Assembly (NCBI RefSeq): GCF_001953175.1
Contig: NZ_CP018258.1
Coordinates: 1,950,210 to 2,014,209 of the forward strand
Reading direction: 5' to 3'
Source of the DNA: Dehalogenimonas formicexedens
GTDB taxonomy: Bacteria > Chloroflexota > Dehalococcoidia > Dehalococcoidales > Dehalococcoidaceae
Length of the DNA stretch: 64,000 nt
Below are positions 34,367-43,257 of the stretch, piece after piece. The position numbers and the translations under genes were made by a program. The notes under the pieces were generated by a model. It was not told where the DNA came from. It searched no databases and saw nothing but the letters and a program-made list of their open reading frames with translations. How positions within the stretch are numbered: position 1 is the stretch's first letter; every line of letters begins with the position of its first letter.

Positions 34367-35722
34367 TTAGTCTTTGCCCCGCTGCAGGTTGTCCAGGAAC
34401 TCGGTGTTGTTGCGGCTCTTCTTGAGCTTGTCCAGGACGCGCTCGGTGACCTCGGCGAAGTGGGTGGCGTCGTCGGCGATGAGGGCGACCATGCGCCGGA
34501 GCAATTGGACCTGCCTGAAAGTTTGATCCGACATAAGCAGTTCCTCGCGGCGGGTGCCGGAGCGCGGGATGTCGAAGGCGGGGAAGATCCTGCGTTCAGC
34601 CAGTCTGCGGTCGAGGTGCAGTTCCATGTTGCCGGTGCCCTTGAACTCTTCGTAGATCAGGTCGTCCATGCGGGAGCCGGTGTCGACCAGGCAGGTGGCG
34701 ATGATGGTCAAGCTGCCGCCTTCCGCGGTATTGCGGGCGGCGCCGAAGAACTTCTTGGCCGGGTGCAGGGCGACGGGGTCGAGGCCGCCGGACAGGGTGC
34801 GGCCGGATGGCGGCATGGCCAGGTTGTAGGCGCGGGTCAAGCGGGTGATGCCGTCGAGCAGGATCAGGACGTCCTTGCCGGATTCCACCATGCGCTTGGC
34901 GCGCTCGAGGGCCAGCTCGGCGACGCGGGTCTGGTTCTCCACGGCTTCATCGAAGGTGGCGGCCATGACCTCGCCCTTGACCGAGCGGCGCATGTCGGTG
35001 ACTTCTTCCGGGCGCTCGCCGATAAGGACGACCATCAGGTGAATGTCGTTGTAATTGCCGGTGGCGGCGTTGGCGATATTCTTGAGAAGCATCGTCTTGC
35101 CGGCCTTGGGCGGCGATACGACCATGCCGCGCTGGCCCCGGCCGATGGGGGCGATGAGGTTGATGAGGCGGGTCGAAAGCTGTCCCATTTCGGTCTCGAG
35201 GTTGATCATCTTGTCCGGGAACGTGGGAGTGAGAGCGCCGAAATGAGGCCGCTGCTTGGCGACGTCCGGGTTAAGGTCATTGATGGCTTCGACTCTAAGC
35301 AGCGAATAGTATTTCTCGCCCGGCTTGGCGTGGCGCGACTGGCCGATGATCATGTCGCCGGTCCTCAGTCCGAAGCGGCGGATCTGGGACTGGGAGATAT
35401 AGATATCGGAGTTCGACGGCAGCAGCGACGCCTGGCGCAGGAAGCCGTAGCCGTCCGGCATGATCTCCAGGATGCCGGAGCAGAAGATGTTGCCCTGCTG
35501 CTCGGTGAACGCCTGGAGCAGCCGCAGCACGATCTCCTGCTTCTTGGCGCCGGTGACACCGACCAGCTTCATCCGCTTGGCCAGTTCGAGCAGGTCTTCC
35601 CTGCTCATCGTCTCCAGGACGGACAAGGCCAGCGGCGGCGGCGGCGGCGGCGGGGCGGGGGGTTCGGGGGTTCGCTGAACCTCGACGGGTTCAATACTGT
35701 TGACGGGATCGATTTCGGTCAT
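34367..35722 (-). CDS. rho: Transcription termination factor Rho
   Basis: 451 residues. Rho is the hexameric RNA translocase that ends transcription of untranslated RNA. A Pro-rich N-terminal extension with nine consecutive or near-consecutive Pro (residues about 19-30) precedes the SAP-like helix region (SREDLLELAKRM), the RNA-binding cold-shock-like domain (GILEIMPDGYGFLR), and the ATPase core with Walker A SPPKAGKTMLL, LIGERPEEVTDM, and the arginine-finger and R-loop segments (DLLDGITRLTRAYN-like). Ribosome site AAGGAGA precedes ATG. No close operon partner is seen; the IVP element lies between it and tal. Confidence 0.96.
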   Translation of the reverse strand: MTEIDPVNSIEPVEVQRTPEPPAPPPPPPPLALSVLETMSREDLLELAKRMKLVGVTGAKKQEIVLRLLQAFTEQQGNIFCSGILEIMPDGYGFLRQASLLPSNSDIYISQSQIRRFGLRTGDMIIGQSRHAKPGEKYYSLLRVEAINDLNPDVAKQRPHFGALTPTFPDKMINLETEMGQLSTRLINLIAPIGRGQRGMVVSPPKAGKTMLLKNIANAATGNYNDIHLMVVLIGERPEEVTDMRRSVKGEVMAATFDEAVENQTRVAELALERAKRMVESGKDVLILLDGITRLTRAYNLAMPPSGRTLSGGLDPVALHPAKKFFGAARNTAEGGSLTIIATCLVDTGSRMDDLIYEEFKGTGNMELHLDRRLAERRIFPAFDIPRSGTRREELLMSDQTFRQVQLLRRMVALIADDATHFAEVTERVLDKLKKSRNNTEFLDNLQRGKD

Positions 35723-35737
35723 GGGATTCTCCTTGGG

Positions 35738-35812
35738 TCACGAATATCTAATGTCTAATTTCTAAATCCAAAATAATGTCTAAATCCAAATCTCTAATTT
35801 CAAAATCGGAAA
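35738..35812. repeat. AT-rich repeat, left flank of the IVP gene
   Basis: ATATCTAATGTCTAATTTC and TAATGTCTAAATCCAAA words. The reverse complement of this set reappears on the right flank at 36198-36246 and at 36929-37063. Confidence 0.7.
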
Positions 35813-35820
35813 AAGTTGTA

Positions 35821-36186
35821 TCAAGTCGTTTTATCTACAATAGCTCCAAATATCTTGGTGATCTCGGTTGCCTCTTTGAAAAGCAATTCCCTCTGTTTAA
35901 CCTGTTCGTCACCTTTTGCCTCAATAAGCTGCAACCAGTATCGCGTTTCTTTAGCCTCTTTGCGGCAGATTTTTACTCTTAATGTAAAATCTTTTTTGCT
36001 TATCGCCTCGTTGGCTTCAATATAGTTGGCACCTATTGAGCCTGATGATCTGACTAGTTGTTTAATTATTTCGACATTGGCCAAACTTTGCGGAACCGTT
36101 CCGACAAACGTAACGACCCGTTTTGCGAAATTCAACGTCCGCTCTTCAAGGTCATGTTTCGGTTTTACGGTTTCCAATTCATTCAA
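35821..36186 (-). CDS. Four-helix bundle protein (23S rRNA intervening-sequence protein family)
   Basis: 121 residues. The pattern DLEERTLNFAKRVVTFVGTVP, then IIKQLVRSSGSIGANYIEANEA, KKDFTLRVKICRKEAKETRYWLQLI and a C-terminal helix (LFKEATEITKIFGAIV) is that of the S23/IVP family, related to Avd of diversity-generating retroelements. The proteins form a pentameric four-helix bundle that binds nucleic acid in Avd; the function of free-standing copies is not known. No retroelement is nearby. The gene lies between inverted AT-rich repeats in the rho-tal gap and is more A+T-rich than its neighbours. Confidence 0.88.
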   Translation of the reverse strand: MNELETVKPKHDLEERTLNFAKRVVTFVGTVPQSLANVEIIKQLVRSSGSIGANYIEANEAISKKDFTLRVKICRKEAKETRYWLQLIEAKGDEQVKQRELLFKEATEITKIFGAIVDKTT

Positions 36187-36197
36187 CCAAAGTTTTT

Positions 36198-36246
36198 GAT
36201 ATTTGGTATTGGATATTGTTTAGACATTAGAAATTAGATATTAGAG
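36198..36246. repeat. AT-rich repeat, right flank of the IVP gene
   Basis: TTGATATTTGGTATTGGATATTG then TAGACATTAGAAATTAGATATTAGAG. It is inverted relative to the left flank, and its edge forms the last codons and the TAA stop of tal (reverse strand ...AAT CTC TAA). Confidence 0.7.
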
Positions 36247-36906
36247 ATTGGTGGCTCCCGACTTTTTCCAATCATCGAGGAAACGTTGGATGCCGATATC
36301 AGTGAGGGGATGTTTCAGCATTTGCTCAAGCACTTTGTAAGGAATAGTGGCGATATGGGCGCCGGCCTTGGCGGCGTCAATGGTGTGGAGGGGGTGGCGG
36401 ATGGAAGCGGCGATGACCTCGGTCTTGAAATCGTAGTTCCGGTAGATGGCCAGGATGTCCCGGATAAGCTGCATCCCGTCGTGGCCGATGTCGTCGAGGC
36501 GGCCCAGGAACGGGCTGATAAAGGCAACGCCGGCGAGAGCCCCCAGAATAGCCTGGTTGGCCGAAAAACACAGCGTCATATTAACCCGGACGCCGTCCTT
36601 GGCAAGTTCGCGCGTCGCCTGGAGTCCCTCGGCGTTCATCGGCAGCTTGACGACGACGTTTTCCGGCGCCCAGGAATAAAACCGCTTGCCGTCGGCGACC
36701 ATGTCGGCCACTGCCTCGGAAACGACCTCGACAGAGATCGGCGCCGCCACCGGCAGGAGGTTGGCAATCTCCTTAACGACGGCTTTATAGTCCTTGTGCC
36801 CTTCCTTTGCCACCAGGGACGGGTTGGTGGTCACGCCGTGGATGACGCCCATCGCGGCGCCCTTTTTGATTTCGGAGATGTTGGCGGTATCGAGGAATAT
36901 TTTCAT
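36241..36906 (-). CDS. tal: Transaldolase (TalC/fructose-6-phosphate aldolase-like)
   Basis: 221 residues from ATG 36906 (MKIFLDTANISEIKKG), which follows an AGGAG site and matches the short transaldolase family; the open frame extends 7 codons further. Motifs: the N-terminal FLDTAN, GVTTNPSLVAKEG, the catalytic Lys in ENVVVKLPMN, VNMTLCFSANQA, ISPFLGRLDDIG and EVIAASIRHP. It transfers dihydroxyacetone units in the pentose phosphate pathway. The short-type enzymes include true transaldolases and fructose-6-phosphate aldolases, and the sequence alone does not separate them. The last codons lie in an AT-rich repeat. Confidence 0.93.
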   Translation of the reverse strand: MKIFLDTANISEIKKGAAMGVIHGVTTNPSLVAKEGHKDYKAVVKEIANLLPVAAPISVEVVSEAVADMVADGKRFYSWAPENVVVKLPMNAEGLQATRELAKDGVRVNMTLCFSANQAILGALAGVAFISPFLGRLDDIGHDGMQLIRDILAIYRNYDFKTEVIAASIRHPLHTIDAAKAGAHIATIPYKVLEQMLKHPLTDIGIQRFLDDWKKSGATNL

Positions 36907-36928
36907 GAGGCTCCTGTTTTGAACCAAA

Positions 36929-37063
36929 ATCCTAATATCTAATGTCTAAGCACAAAACAATTTCAAATGACCAAAGCACCAATGGCAAAACACGTTTTAA
37001 ATTTCGATATTTGATATTTGGTCATTGTTTAGGATTTAGATATTAGACATTAGATATTTCAGT
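36929..37063. repeat. Gene-less inverted-repeat element between tal and pyrG
   Basis: The left part has AATCCTAATATCTAATGTCTAAG and the right part its inverse (TTTAGGATTTAGATATTAGACATTAG), with GACCAAAG...TTTGGTC arms inside. It looks like a deletion derivative of the repeat pair that brackets the IVP gene. Its right edge encodes the last residues and stop of pyrG (EISNV then TAA on the reverse strand). Confidence 0.7.
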
Positions 37064-38689
37064 CAACGGCAAAGCAGGCTGGTCACCCTCGCGGATGACG
37101 TTTTTGGCCGCGCCGATGAAATCGCGGAAGAGGGGCTGGGGTTTGCCAGGCCGCGAGGTGAACTCAGGATGGAACTGCGAGGCGATCATCCACGGATGGC
37201 CCTTCAGCTCACAGATCTCAACGAGCTTCCGGTCCGGCGACAGGCCGGAAAAAACCATGCCCGCCGCTTCATAGCGTTCCAGGTACTGGTTGTTGAACTC
37301 GAAGCGGTGACGGTGGCGTTCGTAAATAAGGTCGCGCCCGTAGGCGGATGCCGCCTGGGTGCCGCCAACCAGTTGACACGGCCAATTGCCCAGCCTCATC
37401 GTGCCGCCCTTGCCGCAGACCGCCTTCTGCTCCGGCATGATGTCTATCACCGGGTGGGCGGTGCCGGCGTCGAACTCGGTGGAATTGGCGCGGGAATGCG
37501 ACAGCACGTTGCGCCCGAACTCGATGACCATGATCTGCAGGCCCAGGCACAGGCCGAAGTAAGGCACCTTATGGACGCGGGCGTACTGGGCGGCCTTGAT
37601 CATGCCCTCGATGCCCCGGTCGCCGAAACCGCCGGGAACGATGATGCCCTGGGCGTGCTCCAGCAGTTTCTCGCCGCCGGGTTTTTCCAGGTCTTCAGAC
37701 TGGATCCAGTCTATCTGCACCTTGCGGCCGTGGAACATACCGGCGTGGGAAAGAGCCTCTCGGACGGAGTAATAGGCGTCTTTCAATTCGACATATTTGC
37801 CGACCAGCGCGATGCGGACGGTACCGCAGGCGCCCTTGACGCAGGATACCATTTCGCGCCAGGCGTCGAGTTCGGGGGCATGGGACTTCAGGTCCAGCTT
37901 GCGGACGAGGAAGTCGCCCAGGCCTTCCGATTCAAGCATCAGGGGCACTTCGTAAATAGAATCGACGGTCTGGGCAAAAATGACGGCTTCCCGGTCGACG
38001 TCGCAGAAAAGGGATATCTTGTCGCGTATCGATTCAGGGATGGGAACATCGGAACGGCAGACGACGACATCCGGCTGGATACCGATACGGCGGAGTTCGT
38101 TGACGCTGTGCTGGGTGGGCTTGGTCTTGAGTTCCTGGGTGGGCCCTATATAAGGAAGGAGAGTGACATGAACGTAGAGGACATTGTCGCGGCCGACATC
38201 CTTGCGCATCTGGCGGATGGCTTCCAAAAACGGCTGGCCTTCGATGTCGCCGACCGTGCCGCCGACTTCGATCAGGATGACGTCGGCTTTGGATTTGACC
38301 GCCAGCTTCTTGAACCGGTCTTTGATCTCGCCCGTCAGGTGCGGCACCACCTGGATGGTGCCGCCCAGGAAATCGCCGCGGCGTTCCCTAGCGATGACCG
38401 CGGAATACACCTGGCCGGATGTGGTGTTGGATTCGGCGGTGAGATCGATGTCGATAAAGCGTTCGTAGTTGCCCAGGTCGAGGTCGGTCTCGGCGCCGTC
38501 GCCGGTGACGAAGACCTCGCCGTGCTGGTAGGGAGACATGGTGCCGGGATCGACATTGAGATAAGGATCGAGCTTGAGGACCGAGACGCTGACTCCCCGG
38601 CTTTTCAGCACGGTGCCGATGCTGGCGACGGTGATGCCTTTGCCCACTGAGCTGACCACGCCGCCGGTGACGAAGATGTATTTAGTCAT
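37043..38689 (-). CDS. pyrG: CTP synthase
   Basis: 548 residues. The synthetase domain (about 1-270) begins with KYIFVTGGVVSSVGKGI and has the NVDPGTMSPYQHGEVFVT and IEVGGTVGDIEG motifs; the class I glutamine amidotransferase domain has the nucleophile in PYFGLCLGLQIMVIEF and the His/Glu pair near the end (QFHPEFTS). It makes CTP from UTP with ammonia from glutamine, in the cytoplasm. The final five codons and stop come from a flanking AT-rich repeat. A consensus promoter lies upstream. Confidence 0.97.
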   Translation of the reverse strand: MTKYIFVTGGVVSSVGKGITVASIGTVLKSRGVSVSVLKLDPYLNVDPGTMSPYQHGEVFVTGDGAETDLDLGNYERFIDIDLTAESNTTSGQVYSAVIARERRGDFLGGTIQVVPHLTGEIKDRFKKLAVKSKADVILIEVGGTVGDIEGQPFLEAIRQMRKDVGRDNVLYVHVTLLPYIGPTQELKTKPTQHSVNELRRIGIQPDVVVCRSDVPIPESIRDKISLFCDVDREAVIFAQTVDSIYEVPLMLESEGLGDFLVRKLDLKSHAPELDAWREMVSCVKGACGTVRIALVGKYVELKDAYYSVREALSHAGMFHGRKVQIDWIQSEDLEKPGGEKLLEHAQGIIVPGGFGDRGIEGMIKAAQYARVHKVPYFGLCLGLQIMVIEFGRNVLSHSRANSTEFDAGTAHPVIDIMPEQKAVCGKGGTMRLGNWPCQLVGGTQAASAYGRDLIYERHRHRFEFNNQYLERYEAAGMVFSGLSPDRKLVEICELKGHPWMIASQFHPEFTSRPGKPQPLFRDFIGAAKNVIREGDQPALPLTEISNV

Positions 38690-38780
38690 CCAAAAGCAAT
38701 ACCTGAATTTTCAAATGGAAAGTCATTGCGATGTTCATGTGGAAATTTTTGCGGGGCGGACTTTCACAAGCCCGACAGCT

Positions 38781-38809
38781 ATTATAGGTACGCCCCCGAA
38801 CGTTGTCAA
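38781..38809 (-). promoter_or_regulatory. Consensus sigma-70 promoter of pyrG
   Basis: On the reverse strand TTGACA (38809-38804), a 17-bp spacer and TATAAT (38786-38781) match the consensus at every position. The leader to the pyrG ATG at 38689 is about 85 nt. Confidence 0.85.
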
Positions 38810-38933
38810 CTGCCCAAACAGGAAAATAACCCGAAATACGTACCCCCAAAACCAATTTTTAAGTAGTTTTGCTGATGACGGTTCACCTTTTCGAGGCTAA
38901 CATTATTGGGGATTAAAGAAAGGTTCCAAGCCG

Positions 38934-40364
38934 ATGCGTTCACTTCACCCGAACCACAAACTTGTAATCCTCACGGCGATAGTTTTTGCTTCCCTTTTAT
39001 TGATCCCGGCATGCTCCGGGCAAGGCGCGAAAACAAACACCAGCACGACTTCAAACGGCATCATCACCGATCCGCCCACCATTCCCTCAACCGGCGTACC
39101 TCAACTGAACGTTCCGGCTGCGTTGATCAGCCAGAAAACCACCCTCCAGAATACCCAGTACGTTGTTTTCGCCTGGAACGACCTCGGCATGCACTGCCTG
39201 AACCCGTCCTACGATTCGGCGGTTGTCTTGCCGCCTTATAACACCATCTGGGCACAGGTGGTCAAGCGGGGTAACCCGCCGCAGGTGGTTACCCAGGGTT
39301 TTAGCGTTGAGTACCGCATCGTGGGCAATACCTACTCATATGGCAAGAGCGTTTTCGGTCAATTCTGGGACAATGTGCTCAAGCTTTTCGGCGTGACTGT
39401 CGAAAAGAACAAAGGCTTGAATCTCGTCGATCCGTCGATCAGCAACGGCCTGTCCGGTTCAATGGTCAACAAGACCGACCACTTCGAGGTCGACGGCATC
39501 CCCCTGACCCCCATCCTGGACAACGGCACCTGGACGCCCTATCAGATAGCCGAGATAACGGTAAAGAACTCCGGCGGTTCCATTGTTGCTCAAACTTACA
39601 CCACGGCGCCGACATCGGAAGAGATGAACTGCGCCAAGTGCCATGGCACCACGAATACCTTCGCCAACATCCTGGCTACCCATGACAAAAATGAAGGCAC
39701 TTCCCTGGTCAGCCAGAAACCCGTGCTGTGCGCCAGTTGCCACGGTTCTCCGGTGCTGGGGCTAACCCAACCCGGGTCTGCCGGGACCTTCCTGTCCCAG
39801 GCGATGCACACCAAGCATTCAACGGTGAATCCCCAGCCGAATTGCTACGACTGCCATCCGGGCGCCAACACCAATTGCAGCCGCAGTATAGCCCACACCG
39901 CCGCCGACGGGAACTGCACCAGCTGCCACGGGACGCTGGCTAATGTTGGAAGCTCTATCACCGCCGGCCGGGTGCCCTGGTTCACCGAGCCGAAATGTGT
40001 CCAGTGCCATTCGGGTGTGGCGGAAGTCGACACCGGTTCGATTCTCTACCGCAATGACACAGGCCACGGGGGTATGTACTGCACCGCCTGCCACTCCAGC
40101 CCGCACGCCATGGTGCCGACGGAGGTCCTATCCGACAATTTCCAGGCGTTGCAATACCAGGGCAAGGCGTTGCCTATCGGGGCCTGTGAGACCTGCCATC
40201 CCACCTCAAAGGGAGGCGGTAACAACGGGAGCCTGGGTGAGTACATGGAAGCCCACGGCGGCACCACCCCGGAGCGTTTCAACGCCTGCAACGTGTGCCA
40301 CACCGCGGTCACCACCGCCAACACCAGCCAATGGCCCCATATGTTCCAGTGGTTGAAGCGATAA
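38934..40364 (+). CDS. Eight-heme c-type cytochrome lipoprotein
   Basis: 476 residues. A lipoprotein signal with lipobox LIPAC (Cys at about residue 25) is followed by a heme-free domain of roughly 180 residues (NDLGMHC, VEYRIVGNTYSYG, KTDHFEVDGIPLTP) and then eight CxxCH heme motifs: CAKCH, CASCH, CYDCH, CTSCH, CVQCH, CTACH, CETCH and CNVCH. It is probably an electron carrier tethered to the outer face of the membrane. The N-terminal domain recurs with multiheme cytochromes in other phyla, as I recall, without a defined role. No cytochrome assembly gene or quinol dehydrogenase is nearby. Cultured Dehalococcoides are reported to respire without c-type cytochromes, so this gene stands out. Confidence 0.88.
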   Translation: MRSLHPNHKLVILTAIVFASLLLIPACSGQGAKTNTSTTSNGIITDPPTIPSTGVPQLNVPAALISQKTTLQNTQYVVFAWNDLGMHCLNPSYDSAVVLPPYNTIWAQVVKRGNPPQVVTQGFSVEYRIVGNTYSYGKSVFGQFWDNVLKLFGVTVEKNKGLNLVDPSISNGLSGSMVNKTDHFEVDGIPLTPILDNGTWTPYQIAEITVKNSGGSIVAQTYTTAPTSEEMNCAKCHGTTNTFANILATHDKNEGTSLVSQKPVLCASCHGSPVLGLTQPGSAGTFLSQAMHTKHSTVNPQPNCYDCHPGANTNCSRSIAHTAADGNCTSCHGTLANVGSSITAGRVPWFTEPKCVQCHSGVAEVDTGSILYRNDTGHGGMYCTACHSSPHAMVPTEVLSDNFQALQYQGKALPIGACETCHPTSKGGGNNGSLGEYMEAHGGTTPERFNACNVCHTAVTTANTSQWPHMFQWLKR

Positions 40365-40382
40365 GTTCACTCGGGATAAAGC

Positions 40383-40410
40383 AAGAAGGGCGGGTTGACC
40401 CGCCCTTCTT
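40383..40410. terminator. Bidirectional terminator between the cytochrome gene and clpB
   Basis: A perfect 12-bp stem (AAGAAGGGCGGG paired with CCCGCCCTTCTT around TTGA) with a T-run on the + side. It separates two convergent genes. Confidence 0.9.
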
Positions 40411-40428
40411 TTGTTTACCGTTTTGGAG

Positions 40429-42924
40429 TTACGAACCCTTGGCTGGAGCCGCCGGTTTGCGACCCTTGCGACGGCCGTTGCCGGCAGGAATTTCTTCCCC
40501 TTTAGGCGTGAAGGTCAATTCATCGCCCCCAAGATCGACAACCACCGTCGAACCCTCCTTGAAATCGCCTTTAAGGATTCGGGTGGCCAGCGGGTTCTCG
40601 ACATACTTTTCAATAGCCCGCCGTAACGGCCTTGCGCCGTAGACCGGATCGTAGCCGACCTTGGCCAGCCAACCCTTGGCAGCCTCTGTGATGACAATGC
40701 CGATCGACATATCTTCAAGCCTTGTTTCGACTTCTTTGGCCATCAGGTCCACGATATGCCGGAGTTGTTCCTCCCCGAGTTCGTGGAAGACGATAATTTC
40801 ATCGACGCGGTTTATGAATTCCGGCCGGAACATCTTGCGGACCTCGGCCAGTACCTTCTCCTGCATCTTTTCGTAGCCCTCTCGGCCGTCGCCGTTGCCC
40901 CCGGTGGCAAAACCAAGGCGGGACTCGCGGCGGATGGTCTCAACCCCGGCGTTAGAGGTCATGATGACCACGGTGTTCTTGAAGTCCACCGTCCGGCCGT
41001 GCCCGTCGGTGAGACGGCCGTCGTCCAGGAGCTGTAGCAACACGTTGAACACTTCAGGATGGGCTTTTTCGACCTCATCCAGCAGGATCACGCGGTAAGG
41101 GCGTTTCCGGACCGCTTCGGTCAGCTGGCCGCCTTCCTCGAAGCCGATGTAGCCGGGCGGCGCGCCGATCATGCGGGAAACGGTGTGGCGTTCCTGGTAC
41201 TCTGACATGTCGATCCGGACCATAGCAGTCTCATCGCCGAACATGAACCAGGCCAGAGAACGGGCCAGTTCGGTCTTACCGACCCCGGTCGGGCCGAGGA
41301 AGAGGAAGCTGCCTATCGGCCGACGGGGATCCTTCAGTCCCGCCCGGCTGCGCCTGATGGCTTCGGCCACCGCGACGACAGCCTCATTCTGGTCGACGAA
41401 ACGCTCGTGGATACGCTCTTCCATATGAACCAGCTTTTCGGCTTCACCTTCCAGCATCTGGCTTACCGGGATGCCGGTAGAGACGGCGATGAGTGCGGCA
41501 ATATCGGGAGCGCAGACTTCCCCGGTTATCTTTTTACCGGCCATCCAGGCGTCCCGCTCCTTTTTGAATTCTTCTTCCAGGCGCAGGCGCTCGCTCTTCA
41601 AAGAGGCTGCCTCCGCGTAATCGTTACGCTGGGAAGCGGCATCCTCTTCCATCTGCAGCTGTTGCAGCCGCTTTTCAATTTCACGTACGTTTTCGGGGGT
41701 ACTTTCCATATCCAGCCTGATCTTGGAGGCGGCTTCATCGATAAGATCTATGGCCTTGTCGGGCAGATGCCGATCAGTTATATAGCGCTGCGATAAACTG
41801 GCGGCGGCGTCCAAAGCCTCATCGGTGATCTTGATCTTGTGATGAGCCTCATACTTGGGGCGCAGACCCTTCAGAATCTCAATGGTATCCTCAACGCTTG
41901 GTTCGTCAACGAAGACCGGTTGCAAACGCCGTTCCAGCGCCTTGTCTTTCTCGATGTATTTGCGGTAGTCATCGGACGTAGTGGCGCCGATAACCTGCAT
42001 CTCTCCACGGGCTAGAGAGGGTTTGAGCATATTGGACGCGTCGATGGCCCCTTCGGCCGCTCCGGCGCCGACGAGGGTATGGATCTCGTCGATGAATAGG
42101 ATAACTTCCCCCTGCGACGAGCGCACCTCGTCCATCACCGCCTTAAGCCGCTCCTCAAATTCTCCCCGGAACTTGGCGCCGGCCAAAAGCGAACCCATAT
42201 CCAGGGCCATGACACGCCGATTTTTAAGGGAAGACGGGACGTCTCCGGCAACGATCTTTTCGGCCACGCCTTCGGCAATGGCGGTCTTGCCCACACCGGC
42301 CTCGCCGACGATGACCGGATTGTTCTTGGTGCGGCGGGTCAGGATCTGCATCACCCGGCGTATTTCAAGTTCGCGCCCGATGACCGGGTCCAGTTTTCCC
42401 TGTTCCGCCATTTCGTTCAGGTCGCGGGAGTACTTGGCCAGGGAACGGTACTTGCTCTCGGCGCGGGCGTCGGTGACGCGGTGGCTGCCGCGGATTTTCT
42501 GTAAAGCCGAATACACCTTTTCTTTGTCGATGCCGAAGCTCTTCAGGATAGACGCCGAAAGCCCCTTGGGCTCGCCCACGATGGCGATGAAGATATGCTC
42601 GGTGCCGATGAACTCGTCCTTCAACCGCTGGGCTTCCTGAGACGCCTCCTGGCCGACCTGGACGATGCGGGGGGTGGGGAATATCTGCTGGGCGTCATAA
42701 TCCAGTTTGGGCACCCTGGACAAGGCGGCGTCAACTTCAGTTTTAATGGCATCGGCGTCGACACCCAGTTCTTTAACAAGCTCTCCGACCAGACCCTTGT
42801 CCTGGGTCAACAACGCCATCAGCAGGTGCTCGACATCCCACTGGTTGTGCCGGTATTCCCTCACCAGTTGCTGTGACGCGGCGACGGCCTCCTGGGCCTG
42901 CTCGGTAAATTTTTCCTGTCTCAT
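40429..42924 (-). CDS. clpB: Chaperone ClpB, disaggregase ATPase
   Basis: 831 residues: a Clp-N double-repeat domain (about 1-145), AAA-1 with Walker [14 protein letters not shown], a coiled-coil middle domain at about 405-510, AAA-2 with [15 protein letters not shown] and Walker [16 protein letters not shown], and a C-terminal D2-small domain. ClpB, with DnaK and DnaJ, rescues aggregated proteins. The C-terminal tail is unusually basic and Lys/Pro-rich ([15 protein letters not shown]). ATG 42924 directly follows the hspR stop (TAA-ATG), so it is translated from the dnaJ-hspR mRNA. Confidence 0.96.
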   Translation of the reverse strand: MRQEKFTEQAQEAVAASQQLVREYRHNQWDVEHLLMALLTQDKGLVGELVKELGVDADAIKTEVDAALSRVPKLDYDAQQIFPTPRIVQVGQEASQEAQRLKDEFIGTEHIFIAIVGEPKGLSASILKSFGIDKEKVYSALQKIRGSHRVTDARAESKYRSLAKYSRDLNEMAEQGKLDPVIGRELEIRRVMQILTRRTKNNPVIVGEAGVGKTAIAEGVAEKIVAGDVPSSLKNRRVMALDMGSLLAGAKFRGEFEERLKAVMDEVRSSQGEVILFIDEIHTLVGAGAAEGAIDASNMLKPSLARGEMQVIGATTSDDYRKYIEKDKALERRLQPVFVDEPSVEDTIEILKGLRPKYEAHHKIKITDEALDAAASLSQRYITDRHLPDKAIDLIDEAASKIRLDMESTPENVREIEKRLQQLQMEEDAASQRNDYAEAASLKSERLRLEEEFKKERDAWMAGKKITGEVCAPDIAALIAVSTGIPVSQMLEGEAEKLVHMEERIHERFVDQNEAVVAVAEAIRRSRAGLKDPRRPIGSFLFLGPTGVGKTELARSLAWFMFGDETAMVRIDMSEYQERHTVSRMIGAPPGYIGFEEGGQLTEAVRKRPYRVILLDEVEKAHPEVFNVLLQLLDDGRLTDGHGRTVDFKNTVVIMTSNAGVETIRRESRLGFATGGNGDGREGYEKMQEKVLAEVRKMFRPEFINRVDEIIVFHELGEEQLRHIVDLMAKEVETRLEDMSIGIVITEAAKGWLAKVGYDPVYGARPLRRAIEKYVENPLATRILKGDFKEGSTVVVDLGGDELTFTPKGEEIPAGNGRRKGRKPAAPAKGS

Positions 42925-43242
42925 TTAACTTCTTCCTTTCTGCAAGCGGAGAACTTCTGCGCGAAGCCTTTCATTCTCCTTCATCATTTCGTTCATTTTC
43001 TGCAGCATATTGGTGATAACTTCCACACCGGCCATGTTGACTCCCAACTCATCGATGAGATTCCTGACCCGGCGCAGTATATCTATGTCACTTTCCGAAT
43101 AAAGTCTGATATTGCCCGGCGACCGTTGAGGCTTCACCAGTCCCGAACGCTCATAATAACGAAGCGTATGCGTTTTTACGCCGATCAACTCAGCGGCGAC
43201 ATGGATCACATAACGTGGCCGATATCGTTCTTCTTCCATCAC
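42925..43242 (-). CDS. hspR: HspR-type MerR-family heat-shock repressor
   Basis: 105 residues. The MerR helix-turn-helix (VIHVAAELIGVKTHTLRYYERSGLVKP) and wing (SPGNIRLYSESDIDILRRV) are followed by a short leucine-rich helix (MKENERLRAEVLRLQ) rather than a ligand domain, as in HspR. In actinobacteria HspR represses the dnaK operon and clpB at a HAIR inverted repeat. Here the gene sits between dnaJ and clpB, so it probably controls its own operon. Confidence 0.88.
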   Translation of the reverse strand: MMEEERYRPRYVIHVAAELIGVKTHTLRYYERSGLVKPQRSPGNIRLYSESDIDILRRVRNLIDELGVNMAGVEVITNMLQKMNEMMKENERLRAEVLRLQKGRS

Positions 43243-43257
43243 ACACTCCTGTAACTG

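Noticed and set aside
34460-35758. Long frame opposite rho (432 codons)
   Set aside because: Mirror of rho codon bias; rho is supported by motifs throughout.
37169-38650. Long frame opposite pyrG (493 codons)
   Set aside because: Shadow of the CTP synthase gene; product has no recognisable domains.
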